Shown here piece after piece: positions 16,070 through 23,972 of a stretch of 38,275 nt of DNA; the first letter of the stretch is position 1, and each line of letters starts with the position of its first letter. The stretch lies in the NCBI GenBank assembly GCA_937872985.1, contig CALMUW010000030.1, positions 1 to 38,275 of the forward strand. The letters run 5' to 3'. A program made the translations under genes and the position numbers. The notes beneath the pieces are model-generated. The model saw only the letters and a program-made list of their open reading frames with translations, was not told where the DNA came from and did no database searches. Source of the DNA: an uncultured Alphaproteobacteria bacterium. GTDB taxonomy: Bacteria > Pseudomonadota > Alphaproteobacteria > Rhizobiales > Aestuariivirgaceae.

Positions 16070-17103
16070 GCGGCGCAGGTGGCGACCGCGGCGCGGCCGG
16101 TGACGGGATCAACCTTGACCGAGCAGCAGGAATGCTGCTGTTCGTAGCTGCGGCCGATGGCGCGGGCCACTTGCGCGGCCCCCTCGGCCGGGAAGGCAAT
16201 GCCATCCAGCCCCGCCATGACGGCATAGGCGTCGGTCAGACGCTTGTGCATGCCGCCGGGGCGGGCACAGCCCAGAAGCACATCGCGATCGGACAGGGTT
16301 TCGCGCGCCGACAGGAAAATGCGCCCCACCTCATGCACATCCGGCTCCACGAAGGTGCCGGGCTTGGCGTAGAAGGGCATGATGACCACCAGCACCAGGG
16401 CATGGGTCTTGTGACGTGCCACCATGTCCAGCGCCCGCTGTTCGCCCAGGATGCGGCCATAGTGCAGGCCGATGACGATGTGGGGCGAGACCTGCATGTT
16501 GGTGGCGCAGAGCGCGGCGAGGGTCGATTCGAAATCCGCCACCGGACGGTCGAGGTGATAGACATCACGGATGGTTTCATCGGCGCCGATGACATCCATC
16601 ATGGCCGTGTCGATGCCTGCCGCCTCCATGCGCCTGGCCGCCGGTTCGTCGGTGAGTGCGGTGTGAATGGCGATGCGCAGCCTGGGGAAGTCGCGCTTCA
16701 GCTTTTCCAGAACGGGATAGAAGCGCTCGTAGCGGATTTCGTTGTGCCGGTTGGACCCGCCCGACAGCAGGAAGCCCTGGAGGTTCTGCAGCATGATGAG
16801 ATCGCGCACCTTGCGGTCGAGATCCTCCGGGTGCAGCGTCGGGATCATGGGTTCCAGAATTTTCGTCTGGCAATGATCGCAGTTGAGCGCACAGGCCGAG
16901 CCGGTGATGGAAAAGGCGGGGAAGGAGTTCTTGCCGCAGCCCTTCAGGTCGCCCGCGTCATATTCCTTGAAGGTCGGGGTGGAGAAGGTGATGGGGCGGT
17001 GCCGGATGAGATCGGCGCGCGCCTCCATGGCCGACAGCAATGCGCCATCGAACGCCGCATCCTCCAGGTCTTCAATCCGGCCCAGGGCCTGTTGCCAGTT
17101 CAT
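16066..17103 (-). CDS. lipS2: radical-SAM lipoyl synthase subunit (probably LipS2)
   Basis: A 345-aa radical-SAM enzyme, first gene of the lip operon. The CX3CX2C motif is Cys71, Cys75 and Cys78 (SACALNCDHC); Cys56 lies just before it, and C-terminal Cys residues (QQHSCCS and TCAA) could bind an auxiliary cluster. The start is set at ATG 17103, with GGGAG 7 bases upstream; a frame extending to 17211 has no such site and runs into the divergent promoter region. It pairs with the protein at 13683-14981 to make lipoyl groups. The S1/S2 naming rests on gene order. Confidence 0.82.
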   Translation of the reverse strand: MNWQQALGRIEDLEDAAFDGALLSAMEARADLIRHRPITFSTPTFKEYDAGDLKGCGKNSFPAFSITGSACALNCDHCQTKILEPMIPTLHPEDLDRKVRDLIMLQNLQGFLLSGGSNRHNEIRYERFYPVLEKLKRDFPRLRIAIHTALTDEPAARRMEAAGIDTAMMDVIGADETIRDVYHLDRPVADFESTLAALCATNMQVSPHIVIGLHYGRILGEQRALDMVARHKTHALVLVVIMPFYAKPGTFVEPDVHEVGRIFLSARETLSDRDVLLGCARPGGMHKRLTDAYAVMAGLDGIAFPAEGAAQVARAIGRSYEQQHSCCSVKVDPVTGRAAVATCAA

Positions 17104-17267
17104 AGGTGCTCCCAGCGTGTATTCGTTTTTCAGAATATCATGCCTGCTTCCGCAGGCAGGATCAATGGCACATGCGGCTGTTTCATAGAAGGGTGACTTG
17201 TCCATAAGCACTAACTGATATTATGGTGGTGGCGGACGGACGCCGCCAGAGCGCCGCCGGGAGGACC
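17104..17267. promoter_or_regulatory. divergent promoter region, lip operon and lpl-DUF116/rhodanese
   Basis: This 164-bp gap lies between the two divergent lipoate operons. A 6-bp inverted repeat with a TTCC spacer (GCCTGC 17142-17147, GCAGGC 17152-17157) and an AT-rich stretch are visible. For the rightward pair, TTGTCC (17198-17203) and TATTAT (17219-17224) could form a promoter, although the 15-bp spacer is short. That would place the ATG at 17223 inside the -10 box and supports the start at 17268. Confidence 0.4.
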
Positions 17268-18926
17268 ATGACCAAGAGCGACCATCACTTTCGCGCGCCG
17301 AAACATGCCCTTGCGGTCATGGACGGGGGACTTGGCGCGGATCATGCCGCGATCGATTCGGCCCGGCTCATCGCCCATGGGCGCGGCCTCATCGGCGACG
17401 AGGTGCGTTTTCACCGCTTCACGCCCACGGCCAGCATCGGGCGGCATCAGGCGCTGGAACGCGAGGTGCGGCTGGCGCACTGCACCGAAACGGGCATCGG
17501 TCTGGCCCGGCGGGTGACCGCCGGAGGGGCGCTCTATCTCGACGCCGGGCAGCAGTGTCTCAGCCTGCTGGTGCCGAAGCTGGTCTTGGGCGCCACGGTG
17601 GCCGAACGCCTGAAGCGCGGCGCGGACATGGTGGCGGCGGCGCTGGCGCGTCTGGGGGTGGAGGCGGGCTTCAAGGCCCCCAATGACCTGCAGGTGGCAG
17701 GACGGCAGAAGATCGCCTCGGTGTTTCTGGCCGAGGCCGACGATAGCGCCCTGGTCTTTGCCTCGATCCTGGTGGAACTGGATCTTGCCGCCGCCATGAA
17801 GGCCCTGCTGGTGCCGACCGAGAAATTGACGGTGACGGGGCTGGAGCATGCGCGCGAGCGCATGACCTCGCTGGCAACCGTTCTGGGCCGTGTGCCGACG
17901 GCGGATGAGGTGCAGGCCGCGTTCCGGGGGGCGGTGGAAGAAGCGCTGGATTGCGTGACCGTGCCCGGCCCCCTGCCCCCGGTGGCCGTGACGAATGAGG
18001 TTCAGGCCGCGCCCTGGCAGGCCGACGAGCAGACCTTCGAGACCAAGGACAAGGTGGAGGGCGCAACACTCCGGGTATTGCTGACGCTCGACCCGGAGGA
18101 ACGGGTGGCGGCGCTGCGCTTTGCCACGGATGGCCACTTCGCCCCCGCCACCGCGCTGGACCAATTGGCCGCCGCCCTGCACGGACAGGAGATGAGTGCA
18201 GTGGCCGCGGCGGCGCGCGATCATCTCTTTGCGCATCCCTTCGATGCCGCGGGCTTTGGCGCGGCGGATGTGGCCCGGCTGATCGAGCGGGCCGCCGCCA
18301 AGCGTGGCTTGCAGCGGCTCATCGGGCTGACGCCGGAGCAGGCCAGCGGCGTGATGCTGGCGGGCGCGGGCAGCGACCCGCAGGCGGCGCTGGCGCGGGC
18401 CAGCGTCATGCTGGTGCCCTATTGCGCCAAGCCCAACTGGTGCAAGTGGCGCCACACCATTGACTGCGTGGAATGCGGCCTGTGCGAGGTGGGTGACGCC
18501 TATACCCTGGCGCGCGAGCGCAACATGGAGGTGATCACCATCACCAACTTCGAGCATCTGGCCGAGACCCTGGGCAAGATGAAGGAAGCGGGCGTGCAGA
18601 GTTACGTGGGCATGTGCTGCGGCGACTTCTTCATGAAGCGCCACCACGCCTTCCGCGACAGCGGCATGGATGCGGTGCTGCTCGATATCGAAGGGGCCAC
18701 CTGTTACGAGTTGAACGAGGAGCACCTGGCCTATGCCGGGGCCTTCAAGGCCGAGGCGCGGCTTGACCTCGATGCCGTGGGCAAGGTCATGGCGCAGGTG
18801 CCGGTGTCGCCGGTGCGGCCCGCGGTCAGCGGCGTGGAGCAGCGGCCGGGCGAAGCCAAGTATCGTGAGCGCGCGGCGGCCTGCGGCGGGGCCTGCGCCT
18901 GCAAGACCGGCGCAGCGGAGAGTTAG
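17268..18926 (+). CDS. lipoate-ligase-like domain fused to Cys-rich DUF116 domain
   Basis: A 552-aa two-part protein. Residues 1-240 match the lipoate/biotin ligase fold: GRHQALEREV, ARRVTAGGALYLD, and Lys148 in GRQKIASVF at the position of the LplA catalytic Lys. Residues of about 245-340 resemble an LplB-like domain. From about 375 on it is a DUF116-type domain with Cys386, Cys392, Cys400, Cys403 and Cys406 (YCAKPNWC, CVECGLC), the vicinal pair Cys450-Cys451 (VGMCCGDFF) and Cys479. The tail is also Cys-rich (CGGACAC). This pattern suggests an FeS cluster. The start is 17268 (GGGAGG upstream). It lies directly before a rhodanese gene and divergent from the lip operon. A role in lipoyl sulfur supply is inferred. 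Confidence 0.85.
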   Translation: MTKSDHHFRAPKHALAVMDGGLGADHAAIDSARLIAHGRGLIGDEVRFHRFTPTASIGRHQALEREVRLAHCTETGIGLARRVTAGGALYLDAGQQCLSLLVPKLVLGATVAERLKRGADMVAAALARLGVEAGFKAPNDLQVAGRQKIASVFLAEADDSALVFASILVELDLAAAMKALLVPTEKLTVTGLEHARERMTSLATVLGRVPTADEVQAAFRGAVEEALDCVTVPGPLPPVAVTNEVQAAPWQADEQTFETKDKVEGATLRVLLTLDPEERVAALRFATDGHFAPATALDQLAAALHGQEMSAVAAAARDHLFAHPFDAAGFGAADVARLIERAAAKRGLQRLIGLTPEQASGVMLAGAGSDPQAALARASVMLVPYCAKPNWCKWRHTIDCVECGLCEVGDAYTLARERNMEVITITNFEHLAETLGKMKEAGVQSYVGMCCGDFFMKRHHAFRDSGMDAVLLDIEGATCYELNEEHLAYAGAFKAEARLDLDAVGKVMAQVPVSPVRPAVSGVEQRPGEAKYRERAAACGGACACKTGAAES

Positions 18927-19313
18927 ATGCCGACGCGCCCGCCCGCCCGCAACATCACGCCGCGCCAGACGGCTCATTACATGAAGCGGGGCGCGGTGCT
19001 GGTCGATATCCGCGAGGCCTACGAGCACAACGCCGAATATATCAACGGTGACCGGCTTCATCCCCTGTCGGCGCTGCCCACTCATATCGATTCAGCCGGC
19101 AAGACGGTGATCTTCTATTGCCAGCATGGCAACCGCACCGACGACGAGGCCGAGCGGCTGGGTCAGATCGTCGATGGCAAGGCGCTGCTGCTGGGCGGGG
19201 GCATCGAGGCGTGGAAGCAGGCGGGGCTGCCGATCGTCGGCGATGAAAAGGGGGCGGCGGGCGCCCTGTTGCTGCGCAAGCTGCTCGGTGCCCTCGACAA
19301 GGCCAAGGGCTAA
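18927..19313 (+). CDS. single-domain rhodanese
   Basis: A 128-aa rhodanese-fold protein. The active-site loop is CQHGNRT with Cys65 as the persulfide carrier and Arg70 at the end of the six-residue loop. The preceding VLVDIRE and following LLLGGGIEAWKQAGLP are standard family motifs. No signal peptide, so cytoplasmic. The ATG follows the stop of the DUF116 gene with no gap, so the two are coupled. The stop overlaps the stop of the convergent SulP gene by 4 nt. It probably moves sulfane sulfur to or from the fused DUF116 protein. Confidence 0.92.
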   Translation: MPTRPPARNITPRQTAHYMKRGAVLVDIREAYEHNAEYINGDRLHPLSALPTHIDSAGKTVIFYCQHGNRTDDEAERLGQIVDGKALLLGGGIEAWKQAGLPIVGDEKGAAGALLLRKLLGALDKAKG

Positions 19314-21106
19314 TCTTCCTTCTCCACCGCCATTTCTGCGACGACAGCCCGCAATGCCGCGGCCTGTTCGTCACCGCGCCGGATGACCTCGGGGTCGAGT
19401 TCCGCCATGGCCTGATAGTGCGAGAGAAAAATCCTGCCGGTGAGGCGCGTGAGAAAATCCGAGCGTTGCAGCCGGTCCATGACCGGTCCCTTGACTTCGG
19501 ACAGGTGGAGCGCCACGCCCATCTCCTGCAATAGCGCATTGAGGGACCCCAGGCTTTGCAGGGCCGAGGCATCGATGGAGTTCACCGCCGAACAGATGAG
19601 CACCAGATGTTTGATGTCCCGGTGCTCGGCGGCCAGAGCGACGAGCTGCTCCTCCAGGTAGCGGGCATTGGCGAAGAACAGGCTTTCATCAACCCGCACA
19701 CCAAGAACCGTGCCGGAGGTGATGACGTCATAGCGATCCTCGCTGCGGAAATGCTCGGTGTTGGGCACGAGACCCACCAGGGCGACGTTGGGACGGCTGG
19801 CGCGATAGAGGAAAAGCGCGATGGACACCAGGACGCCCGCAAGGATGCCGATTTCCACGCCCTCCATCAGGGTGGCGGCGATGGTCACGGCGGCGGCGGT
19901 GAAATCGCTGCGCGCATAGGTCCAGGTGGTCTTGAGCGTCTCCACGTCGGCCAGCGACATGACGGCGACGATGACAATGGCGGCAAGCACGGCCTGGGGC
20001 AGATAATAGAGCAAGGGGGCGAGCGAGCCGGAAACCAGGGCAATGCCGATGCCCGTCATGATGGAGGCCAGCGGCGTCTTCACCCCCGCGCCGTAATTCA
20101 CCACGGTGCGCGAAAAGCCGCCAGTGACCGGAAAGCCGCCGGAAAAGCCGGCGAAGACATTGGCCGCCCCCTGGGCCACGAGTTCATGATCCGGCAAGAC
20201 GCGGGCGCGATCCTTGGCGGCGAAGCTCTGGGCGGTGGAGACGGAGCCGATGAAGCCGACGAAGGCGAGAAGGACCGCCGAGGGCGCGAGATTGAGCCAG
20301 GTGGAGAGATCGAAGGGCGGCACGGTGAAGGGCGGGAAGCCACCCCTCAGATCACCGACGATGGCCACGCCCCGGTCCTGCAGGCGGAGGAAATAGACCG
20401 CCAGGCCCGCCGCTGCCGCCACGAAAAGGGGCGCCGCGCGCGCCGCCATGGCGCCGGTGGCATCGGGCAGGCCCCAGCGCAAGAGCAGGCCCGCCAGCCG
20501 CGCCCGCGACCAGCCAATGGTGGCGATGGCGAGCATGCCGATGATGGTGGTGGGCCAATGCAGTCCGGGCAGGCTGGCCAGAAGATGGGGCAATATTTCC
20601 GGCAGGGTCGTGCCCGCGCCATGGACCCCGAGGATGAGTTTGAACTGGCTGAGCGCGATGAGCAGCGCCGAGGCGGTGATGTAGCCGGAGGTGACGGGAT
20701 AGCTCAGGAAATTGGCGAGAAAGCCGAGGCGCAGCAGGCCCATGCCGATGAGAAACAGACCCGAGATGACAGCCAGGGCCAAGGCCAGCGCGGCATATTC
20801 CGGCGAACCGTGGGCAGCGAAGCGCGACAGGATGGTGCCGGTCATCAGCGAGGTGATGGCAAAGGGGCCGATCGCCAGGGTGCGGCTGGTGCCGAAGAGG
20901 GCATAGCCGAAGACCGGCACGATGGAGGCATAGAGTCCCGCCGAAGCAGGCAGGCCCGCCTGCACCGCATAGGCCAGCGATTGCGGAATGAAGAGAAAGG
21001 ACACGATGGCGGCGCCGAAGGCATCGCGCAGGAAGGTTTCCCGGTCATAGCGCCGGAGCCAGAAGAGCAAAGGCAGGAGACGTTCGGAGCGGGTCAGGTT
21101 ACGCAT
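19310..21106 (-). CDS. SulP-family anion transporter with STAS domain, copy 1
   Basis: A 598-aa SulP/SLC26-type transporter: a membrane domain of many helices over residues 30-430, beginning with the family signature FIPQSLAYAVQAGLP, then a C-terminal STAS domain (about 455-575) with VLICSAVNSIDASALQSL. The substrate in the family is sulfate, sulfite, bicarbonate or another small anion. It is the second of two tandem, highly similar genes. The ribosome site upstream of 21106 is weak. Next to sulfur oxidation genes it may remove product sulfate or sulfite; direction and substrate are inferred. Confidence 0.9.
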   Translation of the reverse strand: MRNLTRSERLLPLLFWLRRYDRETFLRDAFGAAIVSFLFIPQSLAYAVQAGLPASAGLYASIVPVFGYALFGTSRTLAIGPFAITSLMTGTILSRFAAHGSPEYAALALALAVISGLFLIGMGLLRLGFLANFLSYPVTSGYITASALLIALSQFKLILGVHGAGTTLPEILPHLLASLPGLHWPTTIIGMLAIATIGWSRARLAGLLLRWGLPDATGAMAARAAPLFVAAAAGLAVYFLRLQDRGVAIVGDLRGGFPPFTVPPFDLSTWLNLAPSAVLLAFVGFIGSVSTAQSFAAKDRARVLPDHELVAQGAANVFAGFSGGFPVTGGFSRTVVNYGAGVKTPLASIMTGIGIALVSGSLAPLLYYLPQAVLAAIVIVAVMSLADVETLKTTWTYARSDFTAAAVTIAATLMEGVEIGILAGVLVSIALFLYRASRPNVALVGLVPNTEHFRSEDRYDVITSGTVLGVRVDESLFFANARYLEEQLVALAAEHRDIKHLVLICSAVNSIDASALQSLGSLNALLQEMGVALHLSEVKGPVMDRLQRSDFLTRLTGRIFLSHYQAMAELDPEVIRRGDEQAAALRAVVAEMAVEKED

Positions 21107-21109
21107 GAA

Positions 21110-21150
21110 AAGCCACGGCTCGGGGAAAACCGGAATGTGGCGCGTGGCTT
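21110..21150 (-). other. stem-loop between the two SulP genes
   Basis: An 8-bp inverted repeat, AAGCCACG (21110-21117) and CGTGGCTT (21143-21150), lies 3 bases before the start codon of the downstream SulP gene. On the minus strand it ends in CTTTTC. It could reduce read-through from the first to the second SulP gene or act at the ribosome site. No proof is available. Confidence 0.4.
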
Positions 21151-21189
21151 AGAGGCGCAGCGGCGGACTGTCCACCGCGGCGCGAGCCT

Positions 21190-22983
21190 TCACGAATTGT
21201 TGGGCTGCATATCCTCGACCACGGCGCGCAAGGCGGCATGCTGCTCTTCGCCCCGGGCAATCACGGCGGAATCGAGTTCCTGCATGGCCTGATAATGCGA
21301 GAGATAGATGCGGCCCTTCAGGTTCTCAAGAAAATGTGACCGCTTCAGACGATCCATGACCGGCCCCTTCACCTCCGACAGATGGAAGGTGACGCCCATG
21401 TCCCAGAGTTGCTGGTTGATGGATTCGAGGCTTTCCAGCGCCGAGGCGTCGATGCTGTTCACCGCCGAACAGATGAGCACCATGTGTTCGATGTTGCGGT
21501 TCTGGGCGGCAAGGCCGGTGAGCTGTTCCTCCAGATAGCGGGCATTGGCGAAGAACAGGCTTTCATCAACCCGGACACTCAGGACCTTGTCGGAGGTGAT
21601 GACCTCGTGGCGCTTGACGTTGCGGAAATGCTCCGTGTTCGGAACAAGTCCGACAGTGGCCATGTGCGGGCGGCTGGCGCGATAAAGCAGCATGGCGATG
21701 GAGACCAGAACGCCGGCGAGGATGCCGACTTCGACCCCTTCCACCAGGGTCACCACAATGGTGACGGCGGCGGCGGCGAAGTCGGCGCGGGAATAGGCCC
21801 AGGTGTTGCGCAGGATGGAAAAGTCGGCCAGCGACATGACCGCCACGATGATGATGGCGGAGAGCACGGCCTGGGGCACGTGGGCAATGAAGGGAGCCAG
21901 GAAGGCCACGACGATGGCGATGCCGATGCCGGTGAAGATGGCGGCGATGGGCGTCTGCACGCCGGAATCATAATTCACCACTGAGCGCGAGAAGCCACCG
22001 GAGACCGGGAAGGCACCGCAGAAGGCGGCGAGGATATTGGCCGCCCCGAGGCCCACGAGTTCATTATTGGGCAGAATGAGGTCGCGGTGCTTGGCGGCGA
22101 AGGTGTGGGCGACGGAAATGGATTCCACAAAGCCGATGATGCTGATGAGAAAGGCGGGCAGCGCCAGCTTGAGGATGGTGTCGGTGGAGAGCGGCGGCAG
22201 AGTGAGGGTGGGAATGGCGCTGGGCAAGGTGCCGAGAACCTTGACCCCCTTGGCCTCCAGCCCCAGCACCATGACCGCGACAATGGTGATGAATGCGGCG
22301 AGCAGTGGCCCCATGCGCGACAGCATGGCGGCGGTGGAGGGATTGAGGCCGGCGGCACCGAGCAGAGGTGCGGCGCGCTTGCGCATGAAAACCAGAAGAG
22401 CCAGCGAAAAGATGCCGACAATGGTGGTGGGGAGATGCAGCGTCGGCAGGTTGCGCACCAGTTCCGGCAGAATTTCCAGGAGCGTATCACCCTCCGTCTT
22501 GATGCCGAAGATGCCTTTCATCTGGCTGGCGGCAATGAGGATGACCGAGGCGGTGACAAAGCCGGAAACGACCGGATGGCTGAGAAAGTTGGCGAGGAAG
22601 CCGAGGCGGAAAAGCCCCATGCCCGCCAGCATGAGGCCGGAAAGCAGCGCCAGCGTGAGGGCAAGTCCGGCATGTTCCGGCGTGCCGGCGGCGGCCAGGG
22701 GTTCGAGCGCCGAGGCGGTGAGGAGCGAGATGACCGCCACCGGCCCCACGGCCAGAAAGCGGCTGGTGCCGAAAAGGGCATAGCCCATGAGCGGCACGAT
22801 GGAGGCGTAAAGACCGGCGGAGACCGGCAGCCCCGCCAGCAGGGCATAGGCCAGCGACTGGGGAATGAACAAAAAGGACACGATGAAGGCACCGAGGACA
22901 TCGCGCGCAAAGGTGAGCCTGTCATAGCGCCGGAGCCAGCGCGCCATGGGCAGAAGCCGTTCAAAGGAGGTTGCGTTACGCAT
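21190..22983 (-). CDS. SulP-family anion transporter with STAS domain, copy 2
   Basis: A 597-aa paralogue of the neighbouring SulP protein. The same blocks are present: the N-terminal ERLLP-WLRRYDR start, FIPQSLAYALLAGLPVSAGLY, many membrane helices, and a STAS domain with NSIDASALESLESI. Start 22983 is chosen because AAGGGA lies upstream; a frame to 23043 has no better site. It is the first gene of the leftward pair and is divergent from the hydrogenase operon. Close similarity over the whole length points to tandem duplication; differences lie mainly in the middle membrane part and the termini. Confidence 0.9.
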   Translation of the reverse strand: MRNATSFERLLPMARWLRRYDRLTFARDVLGAFIVSFLFIPQSLAYALLAGLPVSAGLYASIVPLMGYALFGTSRFLAVGPVAVISLLTASALEPLAAAGTPEHAGLALTLALLSGLMLAGMGLFRLGFLANFLSHPVVSGFVTASVILIAASQMKGIFGIKTEGDTLLEILPELVRNLPTLHLPTTIVGIFSLALLVFMRKRAAPLLGAAGLNPSTAAMLSRMGPLLAAFITIVAVMVLGLEAKGVKVLGTLPSAIPTLTLPPLSTDTILKLALPAFLISIIGFVESISVAHTFAAKHRDLILPNNELVGLGAANILAAFCGAFPVSGGFSRSVVNYDSGVQTPIAAIFTGIGIAIVVAFLAPFIAHVPQAVLSAIIIVAVMSLADFSILRNTWAYSRADFAAAAVTIVVTLVEGVEVGILAGVLVSIAMLLYRASRPHMATVGLVPNTEHFRNVKRHEVITSDKVLSVRVDESLFFANARYLEEQLTGLAAQNRNIEHMVLICSAVNSIDASALESLESINQQLWDMGVTFHLSEVKGPVMDRLKRSHFLENLKGRIYLSHYQAMQELDSAVIARGEEQHAALRAVVEDMQPNNS

Positions 22984-23432
22984 GATATCGTCCCTTGAAA
23001 AGGTGCCTAATGGAGGAAAGGCGCGGCGTCCAGAGCGGCGCAAGGCGGAGCGCCGCCCAGCGGCCCGACAGTCGAATCTTAATAGAAGTATTTCTCATGC
23101 TTCTTTTACTTAAATTAAGCAAATAAAACTCCGATATGCGTGCCGTGCATTGGCCCCAGACTCTGGCGAATGGTCCCTGCCAAATTGGCGGAAGAGTCGC
23201 CCTTCTTACCTGGATTCCCGCTCGTGTAATACGCCTCTTACTTACCGGTAACATCTTGTTTTTCTTGCAAATTCAGCGCTACTAGGACAATGACCCGCTC
23301 CTGGTCACCCGCTTGGCATGTCATGGTGCCGCAGCCCCCCCCTTGCCGCACCATTTTGATCTAGATCAGCATCATCGGATGACTCAATATTATTGTCTAC
23401 GAATATCAGAATAACCTGAGAAGGAAATGCCC
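22984..23432. promoter_or_regulatory. 449-bp regulatory region between SulP pair and hydrogenase operon
   Basis: No gene is seen here. The stretch 23080-23130 is AT-rich and holds an 8-bp inverted repeat with one mismatch (AGAAGTAT 23084-23091, ATGCTTCT 23097-23104) and CTTAAATTAAG (23109-23119). CGATATGCGTG at 23132-23142 shares ATATGCGTG with the dsrE-hdr and dsrE3 promoter motifs. The rest of the region up to the FNR-type box has no feature I can support. Confidence 0.55.
23356..23369. promoter_or_regulatory. FNR/FixK-type box upstream of the hydrogenase operon
   Basis: TTGAT-CTAG-ATCAG matches the FNR/FixK consensus TTGATN4ATCAA at 9 of 10 positions. A -10-like TATTAT lies at 23388-23393, which puts the box about 37-42 bp before the start of transcription, close to the usual activator position. 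It lies 64 bp before the ribosome site of the maturation protease gene. Oxygen-dependent activation of the hydrogenase is therefore likely. Confidence 0.7.
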
Positions 23433-23972
23433 ATGGACAGGGCAACCGCCACCCCCAAGACCCTGGTTCTCGGCATCGGCAATTCGCTGCTGACCGATGA
23501 CGGGGTGGGCATTCATGTCATTGAGGCGCTGGTGCCCGAGGCTTCCGGGCACCTCATCATCCGCGATGGCGGCACCATCGGCCTCGCTCTCCTGCCGGAA
23601 ATCGAGGATGCCGACCAGCTCATCGCCGTTGATGCCATGGAACTGGGCGAGGCGCCGGGCACTGTCCGGGTCTTCACCGGTGCCGACATGGATCGTGCCC
23701 TCTCCGGCGTGAAGCGCAGTGCCCATGAAGTGGCGCTGGCCGACCTTCTCATGGCGGCGGCGCTGTCGGACGCCCTGCCCGAGCGCCGGGCGCTCATCGG
23801 CATTCAGCCTGATTGTCTGACCTGGGGGCTTGAACCCACGCCTGCCGTCGCTGCCGCCGTTCCCCTTGCCGTGGAACAGGTGAAGGCTTTGGCCGGGGCA
23901 TGGTCCACGTCCTCCGCCTTTTCATCTTCAGCCGAACACCTGCATAAAGGGAGGCAAGCCTCGCATGTCTGA
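23433..23972 (+). CDS. NiFe-hydrogenase maturation protease (HyaD/HupD/HynD type)
   Basis: A 179-aa endopeptidase that trims the C-terminus of the large subunit after Ni insertion. The family's nickel-sensing residues are visible: Asp in GIGNSLLTDDGVGIH, Asp in IAVDAMELG, and His in SAHEVALADLL. The start is set at 23433 because GAGAAGGA lies 7 bases before it; an ATG at 23427 is too close to that site. It is unusual in being first in the operon, before the small subunit. Its stop overlaps the small-subunit start by 8 nt. Its target is very likely the large subunit at 25707-27452. Confidence 0.92.
   Translation: MDRATATPKTLVLGIGNSLLTDDGVGIHVIEALVPEASGHLIIRDGGTIGLALLPEIEDADQLIAVDAMELGEAPGTVRVFTGADMDRALSGVKRSAHEVALADLLMAAALSDALPERRALIGIQPDCLTWGLEPTPAVAAAVPLAVEQVKALAGAWSTSSAFSSSAEHLHKGRQASHV

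Noticed and set aside
17223..17267. Upstream ATG for the lpl-DUF116 gene
   Set aside because: No ribosome site, lies in a probable -10 box, and the added residues do not fit the ligase family; GGGAGG precedes 17268.
17211..19085. 624-aa minus-strand open frame opposite the lpl-DUF116 gene
   Set aside because: The plus strand carries ligase, DUF116 and rhodanese motifs; the minus frame is Arg/His/Gly-rich without motifs.
19556..21292. 578-aa plus-strand open frame opposite SulP copy 1
   Set aside because: Highly charged antisense frame with no family pattern; SulP and STAS motifs on the other strand are unambiguous.
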